Positions 34,653 to 42,377 of a stretch of 64,000 bases of DNA are shown piece by piece; the stretch's first letter is position 1; each line of letters starts with the position of its first letter. Below the pieces are notes generated by a model. The model did no database searches and was not told the DNA's origin. It worked only from the letters and a program-made list of their open reading frames with translations. Made by a program: the position numbers and the translations under genes. Origin of the DNA: CF-167 sp038322875 (GTDB lineage: Bacteria; Chloroflexota; Limnocylindria; QHBO01); NCBI GenBank assembly GCA_038322875.1, contig JBBQGI010000002.1, forward strand, positions 1 to 64,000, given 5' to 3'.

Positions 34653-35371
34653 CGGCTCTTGCCGCCGTTCGGCGTGCCGAGCTCAAGCTGGGCAAGTGTG
34701 ATCGCCGCCGCGTGCTCCTCGGCCCTCTGGCGGCTCGATCCCTGGCCGATCCCGATCGGCTTCCCGTCGACGATCGCGCTCACGGTGAAGGCATGGCGAT
34801 GCGGCGGCCCGGCGGTCTCGAGCAGCTCGTACTGCGGCTTGGACCGATGATGCCGTTGCGTCCATTCCTGGAGCCGGCTCTTGGCTGACTTGTGCGGGTC
34901 GCCCGCACCGGCCGGCGCCAGGCGCGCCGCGAAGATCCGGCGCAACCAGGTCTGGGTGGCACGCAGGCCGTCGCTGACCGCGATCGCGCCAGCCAGTGCC
35001 TCGAAGGTCGCCGCCAGCAGGGACGGGCGGGCCGCTCCGCCGCCATCGGCCTCGCCGCGGCCGAGGAGCAGAAACTGGTCCAGCCCCAGCCCGATCGCGA
35101 TCTCGGCAAGCGAGTCGCGGTTCACCAGGGCGGCCCGACGAGCCGTCAGGAAGCCCTCGTCCTCGCCAGGGAAGCGGTCGTACAGGAGCCGGCTCACGAC
35201 GTGACCGATAACGGCATCCCCTAGGAACTCGAGCCGCTCGTTGTGGCCGGGGAGGGCACCGGGATTCTCGTTGAAGTAGGAGCTGTGGACGAACGCCTGG
35301 CGAATGGCCTCCGGGTCCCGCAGGACGATGCCGAGTCGCTCACCCAGCTCGTCGAGACGCGGACTGGCCAT
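34649..35371 (-). CDS. rnc: Ribonuclease III
   Basis: Double-stranded RNA endonuclease for rRNA and mRNA processing. The 240-residue protein has the catalytic signature HNERLEFLGDAVIGHVVS, the second metal-ligand region LLAATFEALAGAIAVSDG, and a C-terminal dsRNA-binding domain (KSRLQEWTQRHHRSKPQYEL; SSRQRAEEHAAAITLAQLEL). It lies 12 bases after acpP and overlaps smc, the common acpP-rnc-smc order. Confidence 0.95.
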   Translation of the reverse strand: MASPRLDELGERLGIVLRDPEAIRQAFVHSSYFNENPGALPGHNERLEFLGDAVIGHVVSRLLYDRFPGEDEGFLTARRAALVNRDSLAEIAIGLGLDQFLLLGRGEADGGGAARPSLLAATFEALAGAIAVSDGLRATQTWLRRIFAARLAPAGAGDPHKSAKSRLQEWTQRHHRSKPQYELLETAGPPHRHAFTVSAIVDGKPIGIGQGSSRQRAEEHAAAITLAQLELGTPNGGKSR

Positions 35372-35383
35372 GGCCTCCGATCG

Positions 35384-35626
35384 TTACTGCTGGTGCTCCT
35401 CGATGAACTCGACCGCGTCGGAGACCTTCTGGATCTTCTCGGCATCCTCGTCGGAGATCTCCATGCCGAACTCCTCCTCGAGGCTCATGATCAGCTCCAC
35501 CAGGTCGAGCGAGTCGGCATTCAGGTCCTCGACGAACGAGGCGGTCGGCTTGACCTCCTCCTCGTCGACACCCAGCTGTTCGACGATCAGCTTCTTGAGT
35601 CGGTCGAACGTCGTTCCGTCGGCCAC
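35384..35626 (-). CDS. acpP: Acyl carrier protein
   Basis: Carries acyl chains on a phosphopantetheine arm during fatty acid synthesis. The 80-residue acidic protein has the attachment serine in NADSLDLVELIMSLEEEFGM. It starts at GTG two bases after the nusB stop. The neighbours plsX, rpmF and yceD reproduce a classical lipid/ribosome cluster. Confidence 0.96.
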   Translation of the reverse strand: MADGTTFDRLKKLIVEQLGVDEEEVKPTASFVEDLNADSLDLVELIMSLEEEFGMEISDEDAEKIQKVSDAVEFIEEHQQ

Positions 35627-35628
35627 CG

Positions 35629-36081
35629 TCAGGCTCCTTCAGGCGATGATCTAGCAACGCTCCCCAGAACGCCGTTCACAAGGCGGCGAGCTGCGTCCCC
35701 GGAGTAGGTCCGGGCGAGGAAAACGGCGTCGTGAATCGTCTCCCCGCTCGAGGTCGCGGCGGAGTATAGCACCTCCCAGAGGGCGCTCCGGAGGATCGTG
35801 CGCTCGACCCGACCGAGCTCGCTGACCGGGATGGCGGGGGCCAGGACCGCGATTCGGTCGTCAAGCTCCGATCGTGCAGCGAGGACTCCCTCGACGATCG
35901 ACCCGGCATGCGCCGCCACCGCCGCGTCGCTGCCATGCTCGGTCACCAGGCGCTCGAGTGCCTTCGTTGCCTGTGCGGGCCGAAACTCCTCTTCGAAGAG
36001 CGCCATCAGCGCGAGCCGCCGCGCCTCGAGTCCGGGCCTCGGTCGGATCCTGCGGCGGTGTCGAGGCGGAGCGCTGGTCAG
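35629..36081 (-). CDS. nusB: Transcription antitermination factor NusB (probable CTG start)
   Basis: RNA-binding protein that acts with S10 in rRNA antitermination. The first ATG (36006) lies inside the conserved first helix: the preceding frame reads EARRLAL, matching the RRxARExALQALY motif. The frame is open to CTG at 36081, which overlaps the plsX stop as CTGA and has GGGAG nearby upstream; no ATG, GTG or TTG lies between. That start gives 150 residues, the usual NusB size. Later motifs (ELGRVERTILRSALWEVLY; TIHDAVFLARTYSGDAARRLVNGVLG) are typical. Confidence 0.92.
   Translation of the reverse strand: MTSAPPRHRRRIRPRPGLEARRLALMALFEEEFRPAQATKALERLVTEHGSDAAVAAHAGSIVEGVLAARSELDDRIAVLAPAIPVSELGRVERTILRSALWEVLYSAATSSGETIHDAVFLARTYSGDAARRLVNGVLGSVARSSPEGA
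35763..35771 (-). promoter_or_regulatory. Possible internal promoter in nusB for acpP-rnc-smc
   Basis: The minus strand reads TGCTATACT inside nusB, 137 bases before the acpP start. It matches three intergenic extended -10 elements exactly. It encodes part of the conserved EVLYS, but uses CTA, a rare leucine codon in this G+C-rich DNA. Coincidence remains possible. Confidence 0.35.
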
Positions 36082-37151
36082 GCCTCGGCTCCCGGCCCCG
36101 CGACCAGGCGCTCGGTCCCGCCGGCGATCAGGTCGGCCGTGTCGCGGCGGGCAAGCGCGGGATGCTGGCGGGTCCAGTCAGCGATCAGCTCCGGAATGCG
36201 GGCGGTGGCCGCTTCCGAGGCGACCCGAATGGCGTTCTCGAGCATGCGTGCCCGCGCTCGCCCATGGGTCACGATGCTCACTCCCCGCACACCGAGCAGA
36301 GGCGCGCCACCGTACTGCTCGTAGTCGAAGCGGTGCTTCATGCGGTCGAATCCCGGCTTGAGCGCGAGCAACGCCAGCGGGGCCATTGGCCCCTGCTGGA
36401 GATCGGTGCGCAGCGACCGGAAGATGTAGCTGGTCAGCCCCTCGAAGAACTTGATCACCACGTTGCCAATGAATCCGTCACAGACGACGACATCGGCGAC
36501 ATGGCCGACCAGGTCGTTGCCCTCCACGTTGCCGATGAAGTTCACGCCGCTATCTCGGATACGGCCGTGGGCCTCGCGGGCAAGGGCGTCGCCCTTCTCT
36601 GCCTCCTCGCCGATGTTGAGCAGCCCCACGCGGGGGCGCTCCACCTGCAGCACGTGCTCGGCGTAGATCGAGCCCATCACCGCGTAGTGGACCAGGTTGC
36701 TCGCCTCCGAATCGACGTTGGCACCGACGTCGAGCAGCAGGATCGGCCCGCTGGCCGTAACGAGGTGGGCCGCCAGGGCCGGGCGGTCGATGCCGTCGAT
36801 GCGGCCGAGTCTGAAGACCGCTGCCGCCATGGTGGCCCCCGTCGAACCGGCACTCACCAACGCGTCGGCCAGTCCGTCGCGCACCAGGTCGGTGGCGACA
36901 CGGATCGAAGAGCGGCGCTTGGCGCGCAATGCCGCGGCGGGATGCTCCCCCATCTCGATCACCTCGGGCGCATCCACGAATGAGACGCTGGCGGGATGTC
37001 CGCGGCCGAATTCGGCGATCTCGGCTTCGATGCGAGGCACGTCACCGACCAGAATCACCTCGTCGGCATGCGAGGCGGCGTATGCGATGGCGCCGCGCAC
37101 GATCTCGCGGGGAGCGAAATCGCCGCCCATCGCGTCGACCGCGATGCGCAT
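36078..37151 (-). CDS. plsX: Phosphate acyltransferase PlsX
   Basis: Converts acyl-ACP to acyl phosphate, feeding phospholipid synthesis. ATG at 37151 begins MRIAVDAMGGDFAPREIVRGA and gives 357 residues. VSAGSTGATMAAAVFRLGRIDGIDRPALA, LDVGANVDSEASNLVHYAVMG and the C-terminal YGGAPLLGVRG are family-typical. It lies 13 bases after rpmF. Confidence 0.95.
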   Translation of the reverse strand: MRIAVDAMGGDFAPREIVRGAIAYAASHADEVILVGDVPRIEAEIAEFGRGHPASVSFVDAPEVIEMGEHPAAALRAKRRSSIRVATDLVRDGLADALVSAGSTGATMAAAVFRLGRIDGIDRPALAAHLVTASGPILLLDVGANVDSEASNLVHYAVMGSIYAEHVLQVERPRVGLLNIGEEAEKGDALAREAHGRIRDSGVNFIGNVEGNDLVGHVADVVVCDGFIGNVVIKFFEGLTSYIFRSLRTDLQQGPMAPLALLALKPGFDRMKHRFDYEQYGGAPLLGVRGVSIVTHGRARARMLENAIRVASEAATARIPELIADWTRQHPALARRDTADLIAGGTERLVAGPGAEA

Positions 37152-37164
37152 CAGCGGCGCCGGC

Positions 37165-37368
37165 TCACCGCTGGCCTTCGGCCGGCGCGGTCGGTTCGAT
37201 GGCCACCGCCTCGCGACCGTCGTAGTAGCCACAGGTCGGGCAGACGTGATGCGCGAGCTTCAGCTCATGGCAATGCGAGCACTCGACCAGTGGCGGAGCG
37301 CTGATCGCCAGGTGCGAGCGCCGTTCGCCCTGGCGCGCCTTCGAGACCTTTCGCTTGGGGACGCCCAC
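37165..37368 (-). CDS. rpmF: 50S ribosomal protein L32 (zinc form)
   Basis: A 67-residue L32 beginning MGVPKRKVSKARQGERRSH. Four cysteines in CSHC and CPTC form the zinc ribbon, so it is the C+ form. The 20-residue tail after CGYYDGR is longer than usual. It has its own predicted promoter in the gap after yceD. Confidence 0.95.
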   Translation of the reverse strand: MGVPKRKVSKARQGERRSHLAISAPPLVECSHCHELKLAHHVCPTCGYYDGREAVAIEPTAPAEGQR

Positions 37369-37402
37369 GCGCGACTCCTACATCGGTGATTCAGGGACCC
37401 GC

Positions 37403-37408
37403 AGTATA
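37403..37408 (-). promoter_or_regulatory. -10 element for rpmF-plsX
   Basis: The minus strand has TATACT in the 78-base yceD-rpmF gap, 35 bases before rpmF. CCCG/CGGG arms flank it. No convincing -35 is seen (TTCGCC lies 18 bases upstream). It shares the hexamer with the other predicted promoters in the window. Confidence 0.4.
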
Positions 37409-37446
37409 CCGGGCGACCCGCCACCCGGCGAACGCCTGACTGGAGC

Positions 37447-37983
37447 TCAGTCGCCCGGCAGGTCGAGCAGCCGTGCCAGCACGGCGAGGCGTGGATCAGG
37501 CTCGTCCTCGACGCAGTCGCAGCTCCCGACATCGAGGTGGCGGCCGCACCCCGAGCAGAGCCCCGGGCAGTCGGGTCGACAGAGCGGATGCATCGGCTCG
37601 GTGAGCGCCAGCTCATCGTGCAGCACCGGGGTGAGGTCGATCTGGTGCTGGGCGTCGATCGCGAGCGCCTCTTCGTCCGGGGCCGGCGCCGGAAGCGGCG
37701 CGCCGCGAACCGGATCGACCGTCGGCAGATACTCCTCGGCGAGCTGGAGGCTGACCGTCTCGACGTACGGTTCGAGGCAGCGCGCGCAGGTGCGTCGCAG
37801 TGGGGCCTCGACGGTGCCGCGCACTAGGATCCCGCGGTTCGTGCGCTGCAGCCGAACAATGCCGTCGATCGGTCCGGCCAGCTCGACGTCGGAGCCAACG
37901 GCAAGATAGCGGTCGCGCAGGGCAACCTCGCGGATAGCTCCCGACGGTTCCTGGAGCATCGCCGCCACGTTGAAGAGGATCAC
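37447..37983 (-). CDS. yceD: YceD (DUF177) family protein
   Basis: A 178-residue protein of the family that accompanies rpmF and is implicated in 23S rRNA accumulation. It has RRTCARCLEPYVETVSLQLAEEYLP, then PLCRPDCPGLCSGCGRHLDVG near the C-terminus. The six-plus cysteines are typical of bacterial DUF177 and may bind metal. The GTG start overlaps the upstream gene as GTGA. Confidence 0.85.
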   Translation of the reverse strand: MILFNVAAMLQEPSGAIREVALRDRYLAVGSDVELAGPIDGIVRLQRTNRGILVRGTVEAPLRRTCARCLEPYVETVSLQLAEEYLPTVDPVRGAPLPAPAPDEEALAIDAQHQIDLTPVLHDELALTEPMHPLCRPDCPGLCSGCGRHLDVGSCDCVEDEPDPRLAVLARLLDLPGD

Positions 37984-38516
37984 GGCTGAGTGGAGGGCTC
38001 CAGGGCTTCCTGTCCAACCTCGAACGGGAGCTTCCCGTCCCCGGCGTCCTCGGGCGCGAGACGCGGCGGGCGATGGCGTTCATCCAGCATGTCGATCCCA
38101 CGCTTGATGCTGGTCAGCGCCTTGATGCACTCCCCCTCGAGCCGAATCAGGACCCCGGCGGCGTACTCATCACCGCCGTGCCGGATCTCGGCAGCCTCCC
38201 GAGTGGCGGTCTCGATGATCTCGCCGGCACGCTCCTTGGCCAACCGCACCAGCTCCCGGTCCTCGAGCATGCGAGCGGCCTGCTCCTGCGCGCGGGCGAT
38301 CACCGCCTCACCCTCTTCGCGGGCGCGTTCGGTGATGCGCCCTGCCTCCTCGGTGATGCGGCGCGCCTGGGTCACCTCCGGCGGCACGGCGGCCCGCAGC
38401 TGATCGATCAGCTCGAGCACCGCGGCCTGGTCCATGACCACGTTGTTGGTGAGGGGCAGCTTGCGCGCGCTCGCCGCGAGCGACTCCAACCGCTCAACCA
38501 GGAAGATGATGTCCGT
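37980..38516 (-). CDS. Coiled-coil protein (DivIVA/ATP-synthase-b-like), probable ACG start
   Basis: Soluble helical protein of about 178 residues. It opens TDIIFLVERLESLAASARKLPLTNNVVMDQ, then a long charged helix (ARRITEEAGRITERAREEGEAVI; AQEQAARMLEDRELV; ERAGEIIETATREAAEI) and GVLIRLEGECIKALTSIKRG. Homologues I recall begin MDIL at the residue encoded here by ACG. GGGAGG lies eight bases before that ACG, and no ATG, GTG or TTG lies between the TATAAT promoter and the conserved region. The long reading frame to 39083 is coaD antisense. Function unknown; the family accompanies coaD and yceD. Confidence 0.8.
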   Translation of the reverse strand, partial: TDIIFLVERLESLAASARKLPLTNNVVMDQAAVLELIDQLRAAVPPEVTQARRITEEAGRITERAREEGEAVIARAQEQAARMLEDRELVRLAKERAGEIIETATREAAEIRHGGDEYAAGVLIRLEGECIKALTSIKRGIDMLDERHRPPRLAPEDAGDGKLPFEVGQEALEPSTQP

Positions 38517-38544
38517 GGCTCCGCCCTCCCGCGACGAGACGTAC

Positions 38545-38569
38545 GTGGCGCGGATTATAGCCGCGCCAC
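38545..38569 (-). promoter_or_regulatory. Consensus -10 embedded in a perfect 9-bp inverted repeat
   Basis: Between coaD and the coiled-coil gene, GTGGCGCGG (38545-38553) and CCGCGCCAC (38561-38569) form a perfect inverted repeat. Its seven-base centre contains a perfect minus-strand TATAAT (38559-38554). The start site would be about 30 bases before the ACG start. It could be an operator for a dimeric repressor, or a hairpin ending coaD transcription, although no T run follows. Confidence 0.55.
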
Positions 38570-38575
38570 CCGGCC

Positions 38576-39067
38576 TCAGCCTGACGCGGAGAAGCGCGCC
38601 CGCAGCGCGTCGGCAACCGATGCGGGGACCATGTCGCCGATCTCGCCGCCGAACTGGGCGACCTCCTTGGCCAGGCTGCTCGACAGATAGCCGTAGTCGA
38701 GGGCCGACATCAGGAAGACGGTGTCGACGCCTGGTTGCAGCTTGCGGTTGGTGTGGGCCATCTGCAGTTCGGCCTCGAAGTCGCTCACGGCGCGCAGGCC
38801 GCGCACGATGAAGCGGGCCTCCCGGCTGCGGGCGAAGTCGACCGTCAGCCCGTCGAAGCCGGCGACCTCCACGTTGGACCCGAACTCTGTCACCGCCGCG
38901 CTGATCTGGGCGATCCGCTCCTCGACGCTGAAGAGCGGCGTCTTGCGCGGGTTGTTCAGCACGCCGACCACCAACCGATCGAAGAGCGCGGCGGCTCGAC
39001 GCGCGACGTCGAGATGCGCATTGGTCATCGGGTCGAACGAGCCGGGGAAGACGGCGACGCGGCTCAT
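38576..39067 (-). CDS. coaD: Phosphopantetheine adenylyltransferase
   Basis: Penultimate step of coenzyme A synthesis. The 163-residue enzyme has the nucleotidyltransferase motif FPGSFDPMTNAHLDVARRAA; N-A-H replaces the more usual N-G-H. VRGLRAVSDFEAELQMAHTNRKL and YLSSSLAKEVAQFGG complete the active site. It overlaps rsmD at ATGA, the conserved rsmD-coaD pair. Confidence 0.95.
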   Translation of the reverse strand: MSRVAVFPGSFDPMTNAHLDVARRAAALFDRLVVGVLNNPRKTPLFSVEERIAQISAAVTEFGSNVEVAGFDGLTVDFARSREARFIVRGLRAVSDFEAELQMAHTNRKLQPGVDTVFLMSALDYGYLSSSLAKEVAQFGGEIGDMVPASVADALRARFSASG

Positions 39068-39624
39068 GGCTCCTCCAGTTCATCGGTCCCGCCGGCGGCC
39101 AGAAACGTCAGCGCGGTCTCGCCGAAGCGACGCTCGCGCCAGCGCGTGAGGCCGGCCACCTCGGGGATCTGCGTGCGCCAGAAGTGCTTGACCACCACTG
39201 CCGCGCCAGGCGCCAGGTGCGGGACCAGGCGCTCGAGCGGCGCGAGAATATCACGCTCCTCGTATGGCGGATCCAGGAAGGCGAGGTCATACGCCCCGGC
39301 CGCGAAGTGGGTGAGGTGATGTATCACATCCGCCTGGTGCACCGATCCCCGATCATCCAGGCCCGTGCGCTCGAGATTCTCGCGGATCGCGGCCGCGGCA
39401 TGGCGAGCGACCTCCACGAAATCGGAGTGCGTCGCCCCTCGCGACAGCGCCTCGATGCCGATCGCTCCGCTGCCTGCATACAGGTCGAGCACCCGCGCAT
39501 CGGGCGTGCGGTCGCCCAGGATGGCGAAGAGGGTCTCCTTCACGCGGTCGGCGATCGGACGCGTCCCGGAGTCGCGCGGCGCGACCAGGTGGCGACCACG
39601 CGCGATGCCGGCGATGACCCGCAT
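39064..39624 (-). CDS. rsmD: 16S rRNA (guanine-966-N2)-methyltransferase
   Basis: Methylates G966 of 16S rRNA. The 186-residue Rossmann enzyme has GIARGRHLVAP, RPIADRVKETLFAILG, LDLYAGSGAIGIEALSRGA (SAM-binding) and the catalytic LDPPY. It lies between recG and coaD, sharing one base with recG. Confidence 0.94.
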   Translation of the reverse strand: MRVIAGIARGRHLVAPRDSGTRPIADRVKETLFAILGDRTPDARVLDLYAGSGAIGIEALSRGATHSDFVEVARHAAAAIRENLERTGLDDRGSVHQADVIHHLTHFAAGAYDLAFLDPPYEERDILAPLERLVPHLAPGAAVVVKHFWRTQIPEVAGLTRWRERRFGETALTFLAAGGTDELEEP

Positions 39625-41720
39625 CAGGCGGCGTCCCCCTCGTCCTCGGCAGCCGCGAAGTCGTCGCGCAGGCGGACCAGCTCGGGCCGCGAGGTCAGCC
39701 CGGGATCGGCCGCGACGAGGGCGCGAGCCAGCGTGCCGGCGCGCTCAGCGAGCGCCAGGTGGCGTGGCTCGAATAGCGACGCCACCTGTAGCGGCGGGAG
39801 CCCCGACTGGCGCGTGCCGAGCAGGTTGCCGGCGCCGCGCAGCCGCAGATCGGCCTCGGCGATCGCGAAGCCGTCGGTCGAGGAGCGCACCACCTCGAGC
39901 CGCTCTCGGGCGCGCTCATCGACGGCGTCGGTGAGGAGGATGCAGAACGACTGCTCGGCGCCGCGGCCAACGCGCCCGCGCAGTTGGTGCAGCTGGGCGA
40001 GGCCGAAGCGGTCCGCGTCCTCGACCAGCATCACCGAGGCATTGGGCACGTCGATGCCAACCTCGATCACGGTGGTGGCGACAAGGATGTCCAGCGCCCC
40101 GGCGGCGAATGCGGCCATCGTGCCGTCCCGCTCGTCGGCTCGTTGCTGACCATGCACGATGCCGATGCGCATGTCTGGCAGGGCGGCGCGCAGACGCTCC
40201 ACCTCGGCCTCGGCCGATGCGGCGCTCTGCGCCTCGCTCTCCGTCACAAGCGGAACCACGACGAATGCCTGCCGTCCGGCACTCGCCTCTGATGCAAGGA
40301 AGGCCTCGATCTTCGGCAGCGCGGTCCGATCGCGGATCTCCGTGCGGATCGCGCGACGGCCGGGGGGCAGCTCGTGGATGGAGCTGATGGCAAGGTCCGC
40401 GTAGAAGGTGAGGGCCAGCGTGCGCGGGATGGGCGTCGCGGTTAGCGCCAGCAGGTGCGGCTCGAGCCCGGCGCCCTTCGCCTGCAGCGCGGCGCGTTGC
40501 GCGACGCCGAAGCGGTGCTGCTCGTCGACCACGGCGAGTCCCAGTCGGTGAAAGGTGACCGCCTCGCTGATGACGGCGTGGGTGCCGATGACGACCTCCG
40601 CCTCCCCCGCCTCGATCGCGTCGTGGATGCGGCCCTTGACCGTGGGGCTTAGCGATCCCGAGAGAAACTCGGCTCGCACGCCGAGGCGTTCGAGCAGTGG
40701 TGCCAACCCCAGGTGGTGCTGGCGCGCGAGGATCTCCGTCGGGGCCATCAGGACAGCCTGCCAGCCCGCTCGCACGACGCCGGCCAGCGCGACGGCAGCG
40801 ACCGCCGTCTTGCCACTGCCGACGTCCCCCTGCAGCAGGCGCCGCATCGGCTGATCCGAGCCCAGGTCGGCCACGATCTCATCAACGGCCTTCCGCTGGT
40901 CGCTGGTCAGCTCGAAGGGAAGCGCGCCGATGAGGGCGGCGAGCTCGTCGGCGCCGATGCTGACGCTGGCGGCCCGCAGGTCGGCGCGCATCGCCCGCGC
41001 CTGCGCCATCGTCAGCTGCAGTGCCAGCAGCTCGTCGTAGGCGAGCCGGTCGAGCGCCTCAGCCACGTCGGCCGCCTCCCCAGGGAAATGGGCTGCGCGC
41101 AGCGCCTCGCCCAGCTGAGGCAGGTCACCTCGCTCAGCGTCCAGCAACGGATCATCGACCCCCGGCAGCGCCCGCTCGAGGACCCGTGCCAGCAGCTCGC
41201 GGACGCGTCGCTGGGTCACGCCGCCCGCGAGCCGGTAGACCGGCACCACGCGGGCGGTGTGGACCGACTCATGCCCGACCGGCGAGAACTCGGGCGCGGT
41301 GAACTGCGGCCGCCAGCCGTGGAAGGTGACCTTGCCGCTCACCACTATCTCGGCGCCCGGCTCGAGACGGCGCTCGACATAACGCTTCCCGAACCAGATC
41401 GCCTCGGCGGTGCCGGTCAGGTCCGAGAGCTGCGCGATGACCCGCTGAGGGCGACGCCGGAAGCCCGGCTCGACCTCCACGCTCACCACCCGCACTCGAG
41501 CCGATTGCTTCTCGTCGGCCACGAGATCGCCGAGCGGGCGAAGGTCGCTGAAGTCGTCGTAGCGGAAGGGAAGGTAGAAGAGCGCCTGGCGCGGGGTGAG
41601 GATGCCGAGCCGTCCGAGGGCCGCCGACCCGCGTGCCAGCTCAGGAAGGACCGAGCGGATCGGCCGATCGAGGTCCTCGGAGGTCAGGTCTCGACGGCTC
41701 GCGGCGGCCGCTGACGTCAT
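39624..41720 (-). CDS. recG: ATP-dependent DNA helicase RecG
   Basis: Branch-migrates stalled forks and Holliday junctions. ATG at 41720 overlaps the kinase stop and gives 698 residues. The wedge/OB domain (GILTPRQALFYLPFRYDDFS) precedes helicase motifs: GDVGSGKTAVAAVAL (I), APTEILARQHH (Ia), VVDEQHRFGVAQR (II), LALTATPIPRTL (III) and the C-terminal VGIDVPNASVMLVEDADRFGLAQLHQLRGRVGRG. Confidence 0.96.
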   Translation of the reverse strand: MTSAAAASRRDLTSEDLDRPIRSVLPELARGSAALGRLGILTPRQALFYLPFRYDDFSDLRPLGDLVADEKQSARVRVVSVEVEPGFRRRPQRVIAQLSDLTGTAEAIWFGKRYVERRLEPGAEIVVSGKVTFHGWRPQFTAPEFSPVGHESVHTARVVPVYRLAGGVTQRRVRELLARVLERALPGVDDPLLDAERGDLPQLGEALRAAHFPGEAADVAEALDRLAYDELLALQLTMAQARAMRADLRAASVSIGADELAALIGALPFELTSDQRKAVDEIVADLGSDQPMRRLLQGDVGSGKTAVAAVALAGVVRAGWQAVLMAPTEILARQHHLGLAPLLERLGVRAEFLSGSLSPTVKGRIHDAIEAGEAEVVIGTHAVISEAVTFHRLGLAVVDEQHRFGVAQRAALQAKGAGLEPHLLALTATPIPRTLALTFYADLAISSIHELPPGRRAIRTEIRDRTALPKIEAFLASEASAGRQAFVVVPLVTESEAQSAASAEAEVERLRAALPDMRIGIVHGQQRADERDGTMAAFAAGALDILVATTVIEVGIDVPNASVMLVEDADRFGLAQLHQLRGRVGRGAEQSFCILLTDAVDERARERLEVVRSSTDGFAIAEADLRLRGAGNLLGTRQSGLPPLQVASLFEPRHLALAERAGTLARALVAADPGLTSRPELVRLRDDFAAAEDEGDAA

Positions 41721-42292
41721 CGCACCGAGCCGGGATGCGGGCCAGCTGCGAAGTCGCAAACGTCCTCATACGGCGGCCGCCAGCCGTCGACAGTATCAAC
41801 GACGAGGGTCGCGATCGGAAGGTCGAGTGGCTCGAAGCGTCCTGCCGTCAGGTCGTCGGCGAGGGCCGCGGTTCGATCGGCATCGAGGTGCGCTGGATGT
41901 CGGCTTCCCTGGTCGTACCGCTCTCGATATCGCCGCAGCACAATATCTGGCGCAGCCGTGCATTGGATGAGACGGGGATCACTCCGCGCGACGAGTGGCC
42001 GAAGTTCTGGCTCCGACACGCCTCGGCGGAAGTTGCTCTCGATGATGACTCCGGTCGGTGCTTCCAATAGCCGCTGAGCAATGAAGTAGAGCATTGTGTA
42101 GGCGACCGCGCCGAGTTGCATCGAGGCAGCCAGGTCCCGTAGGACGCCCGTGGCGTCGGCAAGCGACTCCTTCAGCTCATCCTTCGAGATCAGTGGCATG
42201 CGCAGGTCGGAAGCCAGGCGGTGCGCCAGCGTCGTCTTGCCACTCCCAGGAGCGCCCGAGACGATGATCAGCGTCGGCGAGCTCAATTGCAT
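41717..42292 (-). CDS. Small P-loop kinase (AAA_33 / zeta-like)
   Basis: A 191-residue protein with Walker A SGAPGSGKTTLAHRLASDL at about 12-30 and a DELKESL region that resembles nucleotide or aminoglycoside-type P-loop kinases. GVIIESNFRRGVSE and ERYDQGSRHPAHLD fit an acceptor/lid region. ATG at 42292 removes a non-homologous extension. It may be nearly leaderless, since TACGAT lies six bases upstream of the ATG. The substrate is unknown. No antitoxin-like gene sits beside it. Confidence 0.75.
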   Translation of the reverse strand: MQLSSPTLIIVSGAPGSGKTTLAHRLASDLRMPLISKDELKESLADATGVLRDLAASMQLGAVAYTMLYFIAQRLLEAPTGVIIESNFRRGVSEPELRPLVARSDPRLIQCTAAPDIVLRRYRERYDQGSRHPAHLDADRTAALADDLTAGRFEPLDLPIATLVVDTVDGWRPPYEDVCDFAAGPHPGSVR

Positions 42293-42316
42293 GCCCCGAT
42301 CGTACCGTGCTAGGAT
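42287..42316 (+). promoter_or_regulatory. Promoter for rpmB
   Basis: TTGCAT (42287-42292) and TAGGAT (42311-42316) are separated by 18 bases. The -10 is extended by TGC (TGCTAGGAT). The -35 covers the start codon of the divergent kinase gene. Transcription would begin about 55 bases before the rpmB TTG. Confidence 0.5.
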
Positions 42317-42377
42317 CGGGCCGTTCCGGCGGCGCCGAGATCTGGTGCGCCGATTCCTTGGTGAATGGAGACCTGAA

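Noticed and set aside
38516..39083. N-terminal extension of the coiled-coil protein to 39083
   Set aside because: The extension is Arg-rich antiregister sequence over coaD, and a promoter lies between it and the conserved part.
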